This document shows positions 16,355 through 25,185 of a DNA stretch of 47,046 nucleotides, piece after piece. Source of the stretch: CAYWNA01 sp964459305 (GTDB lineage Bacteria; Planctomycetota; Planctomycetia; Pirellulales; Pirellulaceae). The notes beneath the pieces are model-generated. The model ran no database searches, had not been told where the DNA came from, and was given only the letters and a program-made list of their open reading frames with translations. Where the stretch lies: positions 1 to 47,046 of the forward strand of contig CAYWNA010000089.1 in NCBI GenBank assembly GCA_964459305.1. The letters are read 5' to 3'. Each line of letters begins with the position of its first letter. Within the stretch, counting starts at the first letter, position 1. The position numbers and the translations under genes are program-made.

Positions 16355-17376
16355 ACGATACAGTTTTGGTTACGGGGCCGGAATTCATCAAGGCCGAAGG
16401 GCAGTTTCGCGGCGAGAGCCGTTTTCGTATTGACGAGTCGCCCGATGACGAGCTGTCGCTCAGTGAAGCGGTACGCAAGCACCGATGCCGCGCGGCGATT
16501 GTGGGAGTGCGGCCATACGGTGGTCCGCTGTACGAGGCGCTGGGCGAAATCGGCGGTGCACAGGGAGCGATCATCTCTCGCTTTGGCGTGGGACACGACA
16601 GTATCGACAAGGACCTGTCCCGCCAGCACCGAATTGTTGTGACCAATACGCCGGGTGTACTCGACGGGAGTGTGGCCGAGCACACGATATGGCTCATCGG
16701 CAGCCTAGCCCGAAACGTTGCGGCCTGCCACGCTGCCATGAAAGCGGGCAATTTTGAGCCGCTCGCGGGGACGGAGCTGCGCGGCCAGACGTTGGCGATT
16801 CTCGGTTTCGGTCCCATCGGCCGGCGGGTGGCTGCGATGGCCCATTTCGGTTTTGGCATGCGCGTAATCGCTGCCGGCCGAGTCGACGCCGAAGAACTCC
16901 AGCGACGCGAAGGCAAGGGCATGGAGGAAATCAAACAAGAGTTTGGTATTGACGAATACACAAACGACATCGATCGACTGTTTCGACAGGCCGACGTACT
17001 GAGCGTCCACCTGCCTGCCGTGGCCGACACAAGACATTTCGTGAACGCCGGTCGTCTGGGAATGCTGAAACCCGATGCGTTGGTAGTCAACACGGCCCGC
17101 GGATCGATTGTCGACGAAGATGCGTTGTACGACGCTCTGGCGGGCGGACAGGTGGCCGGGGCCGGGCTGGACGTGTATCAGCAAGAACCGTATCAGCCAA
17201 AGTCTCCCGATCGAGACCTTCGAACGCTGCCGAATGTCGTACTCACCCCACACATCGGTTCCAACACACGGCAAGCCAACGACGCCATGGCGCGAGCGTC
17301 GCTGGACAACGTCGCCAACTTTCTAGCCGGACGTCTCGACGAACTGACTCGCGTCGATCGCACAAGCATCGCTTAA
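16351..17376 (+). CDS. D-2-hydroxyacid dehydrogenase (NAD-dependent)
   Basis: 341 residues. NAD-binding Rossmann motif LGFGPIGRRVA (about 151-161) and the family catalytic set are present: Arg in NTARGSIVDEDAL, Glu in DVYQQEP and His in LTPHIGSN. It belongs to the D-isomer 2-hydroxyacid dehydrogenases (phosphoglycerate dehydrogenase, hydroxypyruvate/glyoxylate reductase) without the C-terminal ACT domain of long SerA forms. The start at 16351 gives an ATGA overlap with the aldolase gene and has AGGAAG upstream. With the aldolase, it probably reduces or oxidises a 2-oxo/2-hydroxy acid product. Confidence 0.9.
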   Translation: MNDTVLVTGPEFIKAEGQFRGESRFRIDESPDDELSLSEAVRKHRCRAAIVGVRPYGGPLYEALGEIGGAQGAIISRFGVGHDSIDKDLSRQHRIVVTNTPGVLDGSVAEHTIWLIGSLARNVAACHAAMKAGNFEPLAGTELRGQTLAILGFGPIGRRVAAMAHFGFGMRVIAAGRVDAEELQRREGKGMEEIKQEFGIDEYTNDIDRLFRQADVLSVHLPAVADTRHFVNAGRLGMLKPDALVVNTARGSIVDEDALYDALAGGQVAGAGLDVYQQEPYQPKSPDRDLRTLPNVVLTPHIGSNTRQANDAMARASLDNVANFLAGRLDELTRVDRTSIA

Positions 17377-17466
17377 GTTTCATGTTCCTGTCTCACATTT
17401 TTCTGTTGCCCACGCCGTCCCTTCTACAAGAATTGATCATACCCGACGGCAACTCGCGAACAGGCC

Positions 17467-18240
17467 GTGGCGGATCGTTCCGAACGTTGCCGGATCGCCG
17501 CGACTACGTGGACAGGGAAGTCTTATTCAATCGGCCGACGGTCTTACTATCGCATGCGATTCAGCAATTGCGAGTTCTTTGTGCTGGACACACGCGGTCA
17601 GCGCGAAATGCACGATACTCGCCAGCCTGACAAGCCTGGTCTTTCGATGCTGGGAAGGCGGCAACGCGAGTGGCTGATCAACGGGATGAAAACTAGCGCT
17701 GCGGATTTCATTTTCGTCGTCTCTTCTGTCAATTTCATGATGCCGCACGTCGGTGGCGGCGCCGTACGCGCTGAGAACAAGGACGACGCGTGGACCGTGT
17801 TTCTTGACGAACGTGAGAAGCTGATCAATTTCTGGGATTCGCTCTCGAAACGTGTGTTCGTGCTAACTGGCGACTTGCACAACAGCTTCGTCATCAGGAT
17901 CAGCGATAACGTCTGGGAGATGGCGTCAGGCCCACACAATTCGAACAACCACTGGGCCAGCGACGAGGGTAATCGGCCGGCAAACGGCAAGTTTAGGTAC
18001 GGACCGCGCGAAGTCGACATCCGCTGGTCGACGCATTATCGGAGCGATATTTCACGCGAGAGCCTGCTTCACCCGACCTATTGCATCGTTCAGGTCAACA
18101 ACGTCTACGACAATCCGCAAAGTCCTGGCGGGCATCGCTGGATCGCCTATCCAAGACCCCAAGTCATATTCCGGTACTACGACGGCAGAACGGGGCGACT
18201 GCGATACGCCGAGTCGGTCCTCGCCTTTACCGGAACATGA
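17467..18240 (+). pseudogene. 5'-truncated PhoD-like phosphatase remnant
   Basis: 257 codons from a GTG, with no signal peptide. From about SYSIGRRSYYRMRFSNCEFF onward the sequence parallels the C-terminal 40% of the complete PhoD-like protein at 10977-12920: FVLDTRGQRE, LGRRQREWL, FIFVVSS, VFVLTGDLHNSFV, NVWEMASGP, CIVQVNNVYD and VIFRYYDGRTGRLRYAE all align. The upstream region with the signal peptide and the NGDxxY and DDHE metal ligands is missing, so it cannot form the active site. The remaining frame is free of stops, which suggests a fairly recent truncation. It directly follows the dehydrogenase gene. Confidence 0.8.
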
Positions 18241-18460
18241 AACTCCACGCAAGCCGTGCCACCGCTGGTATTCCGTACCCAACATGCTATTTTGAGGGCA
18301 TCAATCGAGGCCGCGGTTGTCTACGCGTGATGGTTTTATGCCCGATCAGTAGCAGCCACAAGTCGAAGGAAGGAGCGAGCCGGGCCAGCCGCAGTGAGTG
18401 AATCCACGGTACTCGCCGCTGGCTGGGCGCGATCACGTTCAACGAAAGGAAACACTTTCC

Positions 18461-18799
18461 ATGGAACGGTACGAGATGTTCAAGAGCTTGATGGTCATGG
18501 CGGCGGCCGACAGGAAGTTTACGGAGGAAGAGGTGGAATTCCTGGCACTGCGCTCGAGCCGTTGGGGCATCACAGATCAGCAGTTTGAGGAGGCTCTGCA
18601 GTACGCCAAGGATGACGGCGCCACGGTCTCGATACCTGAGAAGCAAGAAGATCGAGAGAGGTTATTACGCGATCTGATCCGCATGATGGCGGCCGACGGC
18701 GAATTGGCTCCGGTCGAACAGCGGCTGTTTGCAGAGGCTGCTGCGAAGATGGGGATTTCCGCGGATCAGTTGGACAAGTTAATCGATGGATTGCTGTGA
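18461..18799 (+). CDS. TerB-like (tellurite-resistance fold) small protein
   Basis: 112-residue cytoplasmic all-helical protein with TerB/DjlA-like features: MFKSLMVMAAADRKFTEEE at the start, then LIRMMAADGELAPVEQRLF (about 71-89), the duplicated acidic helix-loop pattern (A-A-D-x-x) of the TerB fold that can bind metal. The function is not established for such stand-alone members. The start at 18461 is supported by AAAGGA upstream. The stop is one base before the next gene, forming an operon with the second aldolase and mqnE. 18241-18460 upstream holds no gene. Confidence 0.75.
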   Translation: MERYEMFKSLMVMAAADRKFTEEEVEFLALRSSRWGITDQQFEEALQYAKDDGATVSIPEKQEDRERLLRDLIRMMAADGELAPVEQRLFAEAAAKMGISADQLDKLIDGLL

Positions 18800-18800
18800 T

Positions 18801-19574
18801 ATGAAACGGACCTTCAAACAACTGCTGGCCACCGATGAACTGATCCCCGTGTTTGCCCTCGGGCGCATCGTTCATCCGGTCATCATCGAGCTGTTTGGCC
18901 TGGCTGGCGGCTATCGAGGCTTTTGGATGGACCAAGAGCACTGCGGTGTTTCGGTCGAGCAGATCGTCACCGCGTCGCTGGCGGCGCGGGCCAACGATTT
19001 CGATTGTTTTGTGCGCATGCCGCCGACGGGCTATTGGCAGGTGACGCAGTGTCTGGAAGCCGGTGCCGGCGGCGTGATGGGTGCCCAGATCCAATCGGCG
19101 GACCACGCCAGACAGTTCGTGTCTTGGACAAAGTTCTCGCCACAGGGAACGCGCGGCCTTAACACGGGCGGCCGAGATGCCGACTACACGCACAAACCAC
19201 TCGGCGAGCTTGTCCAAGAAGCCAACCGGGAGCAATTCGTCGCGATTCAGATCGAAACGCTGGGGGCTTTGGACGAGGTGGATGAGATTGCGGCCATCGA
19301 ACACGTGGACTTGCTGTTCATCGGGCCCGCCGATCTGTCGCTGGCGCTCGGCGTCGTGGGACAATTCCATCACGACAAAATGTGGGAGGCCATCGGCCGA
19401 GTCGCGCAGGCATGCCGCCGACATGGCAAGGCGTGGGGCGGCGTGACGCCTGATCCCGATTTCGCCAACCGCGCCGTGGAAATGGGCTGTCGCATGCCGA
19501 CGATGGGGAACGACCTGCTGTCGGTTCGGCGCGGCATCGATGCTTTGAAAACCGCTTTCGCCAATCAGTTCTGA
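18801..19574 (+). CDS. HpcH/HpaI-family aldolase (second copy)
   Basis: 257 residues, related to the protein at 15593-16354. Signatures: YRGFWMDQEHCGVS (about 41-54), CLEAGAGGVMGAQIQSADH, SPQGTRGLNTGG and VDLLFIGPADLSLALGV. The metal-binding Glu and Asp of the family are kept. An alternative ATG at 18786, inside terB, would add five residues. It ends in TGATG overlap with mqnE, so translation is probably coupled. The association of an aldolase of this family with a menaquinone gene has no evident metabolic link and may simply be shared expression. Confidence 0.88.
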   Translation: MKRTFKQLLATDELIPVFALGRIVHPVIIELFGLAGGYRGFWMDQEHCGVSVEQIVTASLAARANDFDCFVRMPPTGYWQVTQCLEAGAGGVMGAQIQSADHARQFVSWTKFSPQGTRGLNTGGRDADYTHKPLGELVQEANREQFVAIQIETLGALDEVDEIAAIEHVDLLFIGPADLSLALGVVGQFHHDKMWEAIGRVAQACRRHGKAWGGVTPDPDFANRAVEMGCRMPTMGNDLLSVRRGIDALKTAFANQF

Positions 19575-20722
19575 TGCGAATGCTCCTAACCACTCACCCC
19601 AGGCTGAAGACGATCCGTGAGAAGGTCGAAGCTGGCGAACGACTGTCGTTCGACGACGGTTTGCTGTTGTACGACGGCGAGATACCGCTGAACGAGATCG
19701 GCCAGCTTGCCAACCAGGTACGCGAGCGCATCAACGGCAATGCGGCTTACTACAACATCAATACGCATTTGAATCCGACCAACATTTGCCTCTACCGTTG
19801 CATTTTCTGCGCCTTCCGCGCCGATCTGCGCGATCCCAAAGGCTATGTCACCAGCGACGAGCAAATCCTCGCTCGCGGCCACGAGGCGATGAACAACGGA
19901 TGCACCGAGCTGCACATTGTCGGTGGACTGCACCACAAGAAAACGTATGAGTGGTACGTGAACGTTGTTCGCATCCTTCACGAGGCATATCCCCATCTGC
20001 ACTTGAAGGCCTGGACGGCCGTAGAAATCAACTGGTTCGAGTTCCTGACGAAAAGGCCGGTGCAGGCGATTCTGCAGGACTTGATCGATGTGGGGCTCGG
20101 CAGCATGCCGGGAGGCGGAGCGGAGATTTTTCATCCGGAAGTTCGGGATCAGATCTGCGAACACAAAGCAGACGCGGGCAAATGGCTGGACATCCACCGG
20201 GCGGCGCACGAACTCAGGCTTCGCACCAACTGCACCATGCTGTACGGCCACGTGGAAAAGGCCGATCACCGCATCGACCATTTGATCCGCCTGCGTGAGT
20301 TGCAGGACGAGACGGGCGGCTTTCAGACATTCATCCCGCTGGCGTTCCATCCGGAAAACACGGGCCTTGCACATTTGAAGAAGCCGTCGTCGCTGATGGA
20401 TCTGCGCACGATTGCGATCAGTCGCCTGATGCTGGACAACATTCCACACATCAAGGCCTATTGGATTTCGCTGGGCATCGGCACAGCCCAGACTGCCTTG
20501 GCCTACGGGGCCGACGATCTCGACGGCACAGTCCGTCACGAACTGATCTATCACGACGCCGGCTCCACCGAACCCGAAGTCCTGTCCGTCGAACGCATCC
20601 GTCATCTGATTCAGGAAGCCGGACGCGAGCCCAGCGAACGCGATACCCTGTACCGCCGCGTCGTACGGGACGCGGATGACCGGACGAAATGGAGCGTCGG
20701 CGAGCCGGTTGTTGACCATTGA
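19574..20722 (+). CDS. mqnE: Aminofutalosine synthase (MqnE)
   Basis: Radical SAM enzyme of the futalosine route to menaquinone, joining 3-enolpyruvyl-benzoate and SAM to give aminofutalosine. The 382-residue product carries the cluster motif CLYRCIFCAF (CxxxCxxC, about residues 73-82), the NTHLNPTNIC lead-in, TELHIVGGLHH, MPGGGAEIF and the C-terminal SLGIGTAQTALAYGADDLDGT typical of MqnE/MqnC/CofH relatives; SMPGGGAEIF and the length favour MqnE. It overlaps the aldolase stop by one base. No other mqn gene is in the window. It indicates that menaquinone is made by the futalosine pathway. Confidence 0.92.
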   Translation: MRMLLTTHPRLKTIREKVEAGERLSFDDGLLLYDGEIPLNEIGQLANQVRERINGNAAYYNINTHLNPTNICLYRCIFCAFRADLRDPKGYVTSDEQILARGHEAMNNGCTELHIVGGLHHKKTYEWYVNVVRILHEAYPHLHLKAWTAVEINWFEFLTKRPVQAILQDLIDVGLGSMPGGGAEIFHPEVRDQICEHKADAGKWLDIHRAAHELRLRTNCTMLYGHVEKADHRIDHLIRLRELQDETGGFQTFIPLAFHPENTGLAHLKKPSSLMDLRTIAISRLMLDNIPHIKAYWISLGIGTAQTALAYGADDLDGTVRHELIYHDAGSTEPEVLSVERIRHLIQEAGREPSERDTLYRRVVRDADDRTKWSVGEPVVDH

Positions 20723-20882
20723 GCGGACGGACATGATGGATAATAACACGATCGATTCGGATTCCACGCGACTGGATTGTCTGACGCGTAGCCGAAGGCG
20801 CATGTGGGTGCTGCTTTTGGACAGGCGGTCCCGCCGCACGCCGTCGGCTCAGGGTTGAGCGAGTCTTCGAGGGGGGATCTTC

Positions 20883-21647
20883 ATGTCCAACAGACTCACA
20901 ACCATCTACTCGTATGAGAGTCCCACCGAAGCACACGCGGCGAAGAACCGGCTGGAAGCTGCCGGAATCGCCGCGTTTGTTGCCGACGAGTCCGCTGCGA
21001 GCATGCTGTCCTACGTGGGCTCTGCTATTGGTGGCGCCAAATTACAGGTGGCTGAATCGGATGCCAAGCGGAGTCTGATCATTCTTTTTCCAGACGAGAC
21101 ACAGGGGGGCGATGCGGAGGCATCAACACCCTGGCGCTGCAAAACGTGCGACGAGATCATCTCTGCCGACTTCGACGCGTGCTGGTCGTGTGGTGGGTTC
21201 CGCAGCAAAGTAGAAGATCCGACGTTTGATCCAGCCACAGCGTCGGCGGAAGACGTGGATGCGAAGAAAGAAGATTTTGCGTCCAACGAAACAGATGGCA
21301 GCACATTGATGGATGCGGTCGGTGCCACCGTCGACGGGAAGCCCAACCCTTATTACTCCGGCCGGCTCACCGCGGAGTCTCTGGAAGCCGAGCAGCCAAT
21401 GCAGCCTACCGCGGACGACGTGGAGGCGTTGGTCAACCGTGCGTGGCGCGCGGCGGTGATTGGCGTCGTCGTGTGTTCCATGTTCATGATACTTAACATC
21501 TACTCTGCCTGGTTGCTGATTCGAGTCGCGGCAAGCGAGACCGAGTTGAGCCCCGGCGGCATCTGGAAATACCGGCTGGCTTGGGCAGTGAACATCTTAG
21601 CTTCGTTCCTGTCCTATCTGTTTCACCGCGCAATCGGGACGTTCTAG
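20883..21647 (+). CDS. DUF2007/zinc-ribbon membrane protein
   Basis: 254 residues. Residues 5-72 resemble DUF2007 (TIYSYESPTEAHAAKNRLEAAG), a small ferredoxin-like fold often described as putative signal-transducing. A zinc ribbon follows with Cys86, Cys89, Cys100 and Cys103 (CKTCD, CWSCGG). After an acidic linker there are two membrane segments (about 188-215 and 229-250). Such proteins are frequent in Planctomycetota but uncharacterised. GAGGGGGG just upstream supports the start. It ends 30 bases before P2 copy B. The 160 bases before it hold no convincing gene. Confidence 0.8.
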   Translation: MSNRLTTIYSYESPTEAHAAKNRLEAAGIAAFVADESAASMLSYVGSAIGGAKLQVAESDAKRSLIILFPDETQGGDAEASTPWRCKTCDEIISADFDACWSCGGFRSKVEDPTFDPATASAEDVDAKKEDFASNETDGSTLMDAVGATVDGKPNPYYSGRLTAESLEAEQPMQPTADDVEALVNRAWRAAVIGVVVCSMFMILNIYSAWLLIRVAASETELSPGGIWKYRLAWAVNILASFLSYLFHRAIGTF

Positions 21648-21677
21648 ACGACTCTCGGTCTGGTTTGACACATGTGT

Positions 21678-21759
21678 TCGTTTAACCGCAAGCCGGAGGC
21701 GTGCGCGAATGGGCATGGCCAGCGGAATACGCGCACGCCTCCGGCTTGCGGTTAAACGA
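21678..21759. repeat. Palindromic repeat P2, copy B
   Basis: 82 bp with 30-base arms identical to those of copy A (10866-10947) and a 22-base loop differing at several positions but keeping TGGCCAGCGGA. Again between two convergent genes, 30 bases after one stop and 60 before the other. Confidence 0.92.
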
Positions 21760-21819
21760 GTCAATTTCGCCCGCGGGCGTTATAGAGCCCGCGATGGTGG
21801 AAGAAGTCGATGATCGGAT

Positions 21820-22629
21820 CTATCCCGTCCTACTCCCTTCCCGGATGACGGCGGAAAATGTTTCATCAAGCGGGGCGGCTTCGGCGCGGTCGTTGATGCG
21901 ATGCCGCTCCTTAATGGCGGAGAAGGGACCGTCGCCGGCGATCATGCCGAGCCGGTGGGCCAGTTTCGGGGAGTATCCCGGCAGCAAGATGCGGATGTCC
22001 ATGGGCACTCGCCCCGGAGTCACCGTATTGATGTGATGCACCAGGTTCGTCGTGCAAGTGCTCATGATCGTATTATAGAATTCTGGCTCGCGGCGCAGCT
22101 GGTCGGCCCGTCGAACCAGCTCTAGAAACACGCTCCGTATCCGCTGGACCTCGGTCTGAATCGGGTACAGGTAGACGTCGTGGCCAGCCTTGTGAGTGCG
22201 CAACGGAATCAGATCGCGCTCGTCGCCGATGATGTAGGCAGCCTCGTATTGCCGCCACAGCCCGCGCCAGGGCGAATAGGCCTCCCTCCTCTCCCGTCGC
22301 GCTTCGACCGAGATGGAGATGTAACGGCCATCCGAGAAACCGAAGCTGGTCCACGCATGAGCCATCGCGCCCGTCTTGCCGAATGGCGAAACCAGAAACC
22401 ACGCCGTCTCCAACTGATCGAGATCAAATTGCCGGTCGTCGTAGCCGGTCTGTGCTTTCACTTTGCCCCAACGGAAATCGCGGACGTTCTTGATCGTGAC
22501 GATCGATCCCGCAACCGAGACCTCTGGCAGCAACGCGTGGTCGGTGGCCCAATCCCGATCGGCCTGCGCCTTGCGGAAGGGAGCCTTAAACGGGGCTTGA
22601 AGGTTCTTCCATACGATACTCCCTCCCAT
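21820..22629 (-). CDS. DUF4105 (Lnb N-terminal-like) protein
   Basis: 269 residues. The central block, SFGFSDGRYISISVEARR, then EAYSPWRGLWRQYEAAYIIGDERD and CTTNLVHHINTV, is characteristic of DUF4105, the domain also called Lnb N-terminal periplasmic domain, which has a conserved Cys of the papain-like NlpC/P60 type. Here the Cys is in STCTTN and His residues follow, so hydrolase or acyltransferase activity is possible. The predicted start at 22629 has an ideal AGGAGG; it gives no clear signal peptide, so cytoplasmic versus exported location is unsure. It lies 66 bases downstream of the HtrA-HEAT gene on the same strand. Confidence 0.82.
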   Translation of the reverse strand: MGGSIVWKNLQAPFKAPFRKAQADRDWATDHALLPEVSVAGSIVTIKNVRDFRWGKVKAQTGYDDRQFDLDQLETAWFLVSPFGKTGAMAHAWTSFGFSDGRYISISVEARRERREAYSPWRGLWRQYEAAYIIGDERDLIPLRTHKAGHDVYLYPIQTEVQRIRSVFLELVRRADQLRREPEFYNTIMSTCTTNLVHHINTVTPGRVPMDIRILLPGYSPKLAHRLGMIAGDGPFSAIKERHRINDRAEAAPLDETFSAVIREGSRTG

Positions 22630-22695
22630 CAATGGCCTCCTATCATCATCCGCATTCCTCGCCACTCAAGAGGTCACCCGCGCAGTGGGATGTTT

Positions 22696-25074
22696 TTAGA
22701 GCTCTTCGGCCCAGCGCACACGCAGTTGGATCGCGTTGACGGCCCCCTTGGCCGCGCCGCCTGCCAGGGAGTTTTCCTTGGCCACTTCTTTGAGTCTGGG
22801 GAGGCTTTTTTCCGTTCCAATTCTGCTGAGTACGTGCGATGCGGTCTGGCGCACCGTCCAGGCTTTGTGGTCCAAGAGCGTCAGCACCGAGTCTTCGGCA
22901 ATCGGCCCCATTCTGATCAAAGATGGCTTGGCCAGGACGGTATTCCCTGGATAGACCGAGACGATCGCCTCGGCGCACCGGGCCTCGGGGAACTGCGAAA
23001 GAATCCAGATGGCCGAATGACGTACCGGAAAATGGCTGTCGGGCAGTGCCTTGATCAGGTCCGGGATGTTTTCTTTCACATACCACACTTGCAGCGTCCA
23101 TGCGGCTTCTTGTCGGACAAAGAGGCTGTCGTGTGACAAATACTTGGCGACTGCGATGGCGACCTCTTTGCGGCGATCTGTGGGACGGAGACCCCGTACC
23201 GTCCGGATCGCCTTGGACGTCCCGTTGCCGCCATCGCCGATCTTCTCCAACAAATCCTCGATCTCGTATTTCTTGGGTGGCCTGAGTAACTCATGCGGCG
23301 TGGGCAGCGGATTGGAAATGGACCCCTTGCTGTCGCCAACGGCGTCACCGGGGACTCGCTGGTAAGAAAGGACAACCGGTACACGGACTGCGAAATTGCC
23401 TTCCGACAGGGCAAACGTCGCCTCGAAGGTCATGCTTTCGGGCACTCCTTCGGCCTTGTTGAAGACAACCGTTCCGGTACCCGTAACTTTTAGATCGTCG
23501 CTTTCCTCCAGTGTTTCCAGCTCAAAGCGTTTTTTGATCTCGACCGTATCGCCCTCGGTGGGTCCCATCTCGTAGATATATCGCTCGAAGGCCGGTGTGA
23601 TCGATTCGACGGTTTCTTTCGGCTTCTCCGGCCGCGGTCCGAAGGGGTGCACGGGAAACGGACGGTGAAATCCGGGGCCAAGCCGAGATCGGTCTTTCTT
23701 TTTCGTCACGATAGACACGCCACGCTCACGCCGCCAAGAAGGCCGACCCGCGCCCAAAGGCTCGATCGCCAGAAGCGCTTGAGGCCCCATGAGAAACGGA
23801 AAATGAGCGCTTCCCCCGGCCTTGTAGACTTCACCGGCTGTGTCGATCACCAGTGAACCCTGGTCCGACTGAGTATCGGGCCAGGAGAACTCGCCAGGTC
23901 CGTTCGGTTCGGGCACGCGGCCACGATAACGGGCGTGCCCCTGGTAGAAGATGTTGACACGCTTTTCCGCTCCGTACCCCTGCGGTCCGGTCGTGACCTT
24001 CAATAAGGCCACCGACGGTGTGACTCGCTGGGCAACCTCCTCGCTGGTCGCCGGAGTTGCGGTGGCCTCTGACGCCACCCGCACGCCGTGGGTGCTGAGT
24101 AGATACTTGACCTCGTCTACCGACACCGCGAAGCCAAGGTTCGAGACCGTTTCTCCAAACAGATTCGTGCTGACGACGCCAATGACCTGCCCTGCTTCGT
24201 CGACCACTGGTCCGCCACTGTTGCCGGAGTTGATGGCGGCGTCAACTTGGATCGTCTTGCTGCCATCCCGATCGATGATCCCCGCGACGGCGCCACGCGT
24301 GATCTTGATGCTTTGGCCGAGGACATCGGTTAGCGGATAGCCGACGACATGGACATCCTGGGCCAACTGGACACTGTCGGCAGTGCCCAAGGGCGGCGGC
24401 TCCCAGCCCGCGGAATCAAGTTTCAAGAGCGCTAAATCGTTGCCCTTGTCCAATGCGAGGATCTCCGCCTCGCAGGTGCGGCCAGCCACTGTTACGTCGA
24501 TCTTCGTCGCACCGGACACCACGTGAGCACAGGTCACCAGATGGCCCTCAGGTGTGAGGACAAAACCGCTGCCCGTGACCTCTTCCTCGTCGGCCTCTTC
24601 GTCGAGTTGCTCCTCGAACGCCCCTATCGTGTAGGTGACTCCGCCGCTTGCCGAAATCGAGTTATTGCCGACCTTCGCCCGCAGACGATATCGATAACTG
24701 TAATGATGTCCGGGCTTCCAGCCGTAGCGCAGCGGCTCGACGGTCGATTCGGCCGGCTCGTCTGTGCCTTGCGTCTCATCACCTGTCGCCGGGGCTGGAC
24801 GAGGCGGCACAACAGCGTCGGGTTGCACAACAGCGTCGGGTTGCGCAACGGCGGAATCCATCGCTGCGGCGCCGTCCACCGCGACTGGGTCCGCGTTGCG
24901 CGGTGGCTCATCCGCCGGCTCGTCCTGGACCGCTGTTTCCCGGTGATTCGAGAAGCTGCTGACCACGACGACGGCCGCGCCAACGATGCCCAAAATGCCA
25001 ATCGAGGCGCCCACTCCGGCAACGACCAGCAGCAACCTAGCCGACGGACCACTCCCCTGCGATGAGGAACTCAT
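22696..25074 (-). CDS. Membrane-anchored HtrA-type serine protease with HEAT repeats
   Basis: 792 residues: one membrane segment (about 13-40), a Pro/Asp/Ala-rich linker, a trypsin-like protease domain (about 165-345), a beta-rich middle and HEAT-like repeats at the end (about 650-785). The protease triad is intact: His184 in TCAHVVSG, Asp213 in GNDLALLKL, Ser286 in SGNSGGPVV. Unlike DegP there is no PDZ domain. Residues 114-150 (LRYGWKPGHHYSYRYRLRAK) and the part after the protease (RVNIFYQGHARYRG) look like two halves of one beta domain, so the protease may be inserted into it. AGGAG lies nine bases before the ATG. HEAT repeats probably bind protein partners. Confidence 0.88.
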   Translation of the reverse strand: MSSSSQGSGPSARLLLVVAGVGASIGILGIVGAAVVVVSSFSNHRETAVQDEPADEPPRNADPVAVDGAAAMDSAVAQPDAVVQPDAVVPPRPAPATGDETQGTDEPAESTVEPLRYGWKPGHHYSYRYRLRAKVGNNSISASGGVTYTIGAFEEQLDEEADEEEVTGSGFVLTPEGHLVTCAHVVSGATKIDVTVAGRTCEAEILALDKGNDLALLKLDSAGWEPPPLGTADSVQLAQDVHVVGYPLTDVLGQSIKITRGAVAGIIDRDGSKTIQVDAAINSGNSGGPVVDEAGQVIGVVSTNLFGETVSNLGFAVSVDEVKYLLSTHGVRVASEATATPATSEEVAQRVTPSVALLKVTTGPQGYGAEKRVNIFYQGHARYRGRVPEPNGPGEFSWPDTQSDQGSLVIDTAGEVYKAGGSAHFPFLMGPQALLAIEPLGAGRPSWRRERGVSIVTKKKDRSRLGPGFHRPFPVHPFGPRPEKPKETVESITPAFERYIYEMGPTEGDTVEIKKRFELETLEESDDLKVTGTGTVVFNKAEGVPESMTFEATFALSEGNFAVRVPVVLSYQRVPGDAVGDSKGSISNPLPTPHELLRPPKKYEIEDLLEKIGDGGNGTSKAIRTVRGLRPTDRRKEVAIAVAKYLSHDSLFVRQEAAWTLQVWYVKENIPDLIKALPDSHFPVRHSAIWILSQFPEARCAEAIVSVYPGNTVLAKPSLIRMGPIAEDSVLTLLDHKAWTVRQTASHVLSRIGTEKSLPRLKEVAKENSLAGGAAKGAVNAIQLRVRWAEEL
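24809..24844. repeat. 18-bp tandem duplication in the protease linker
   Basis: Two adjacent copies of CACAACAGCGTCGGGTTG inside the linker-coding part of the HtrA-HEAT gene, giving the duplicated peptide QPDAVVQPDAVV. In-frame, so likely a length-variable linker. Confidence 0.85.
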
Positions 25075-25185
25075 CGAGCGAGACTCCTGTTGAGACCACG
25101 AAGAACCCTTACCCTTCGCTGGCGCATCCTAATCCGGTCACGGACAAGAGACAACACCCCTGTACGTCACCCAGTCAGCGCGATA

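Noticed and set aside
19586..20839. 417-codon open frame antisense to mqnE
   Set aside because: Shadow of a high-GC gene; no domain and no ribosome-binding site.
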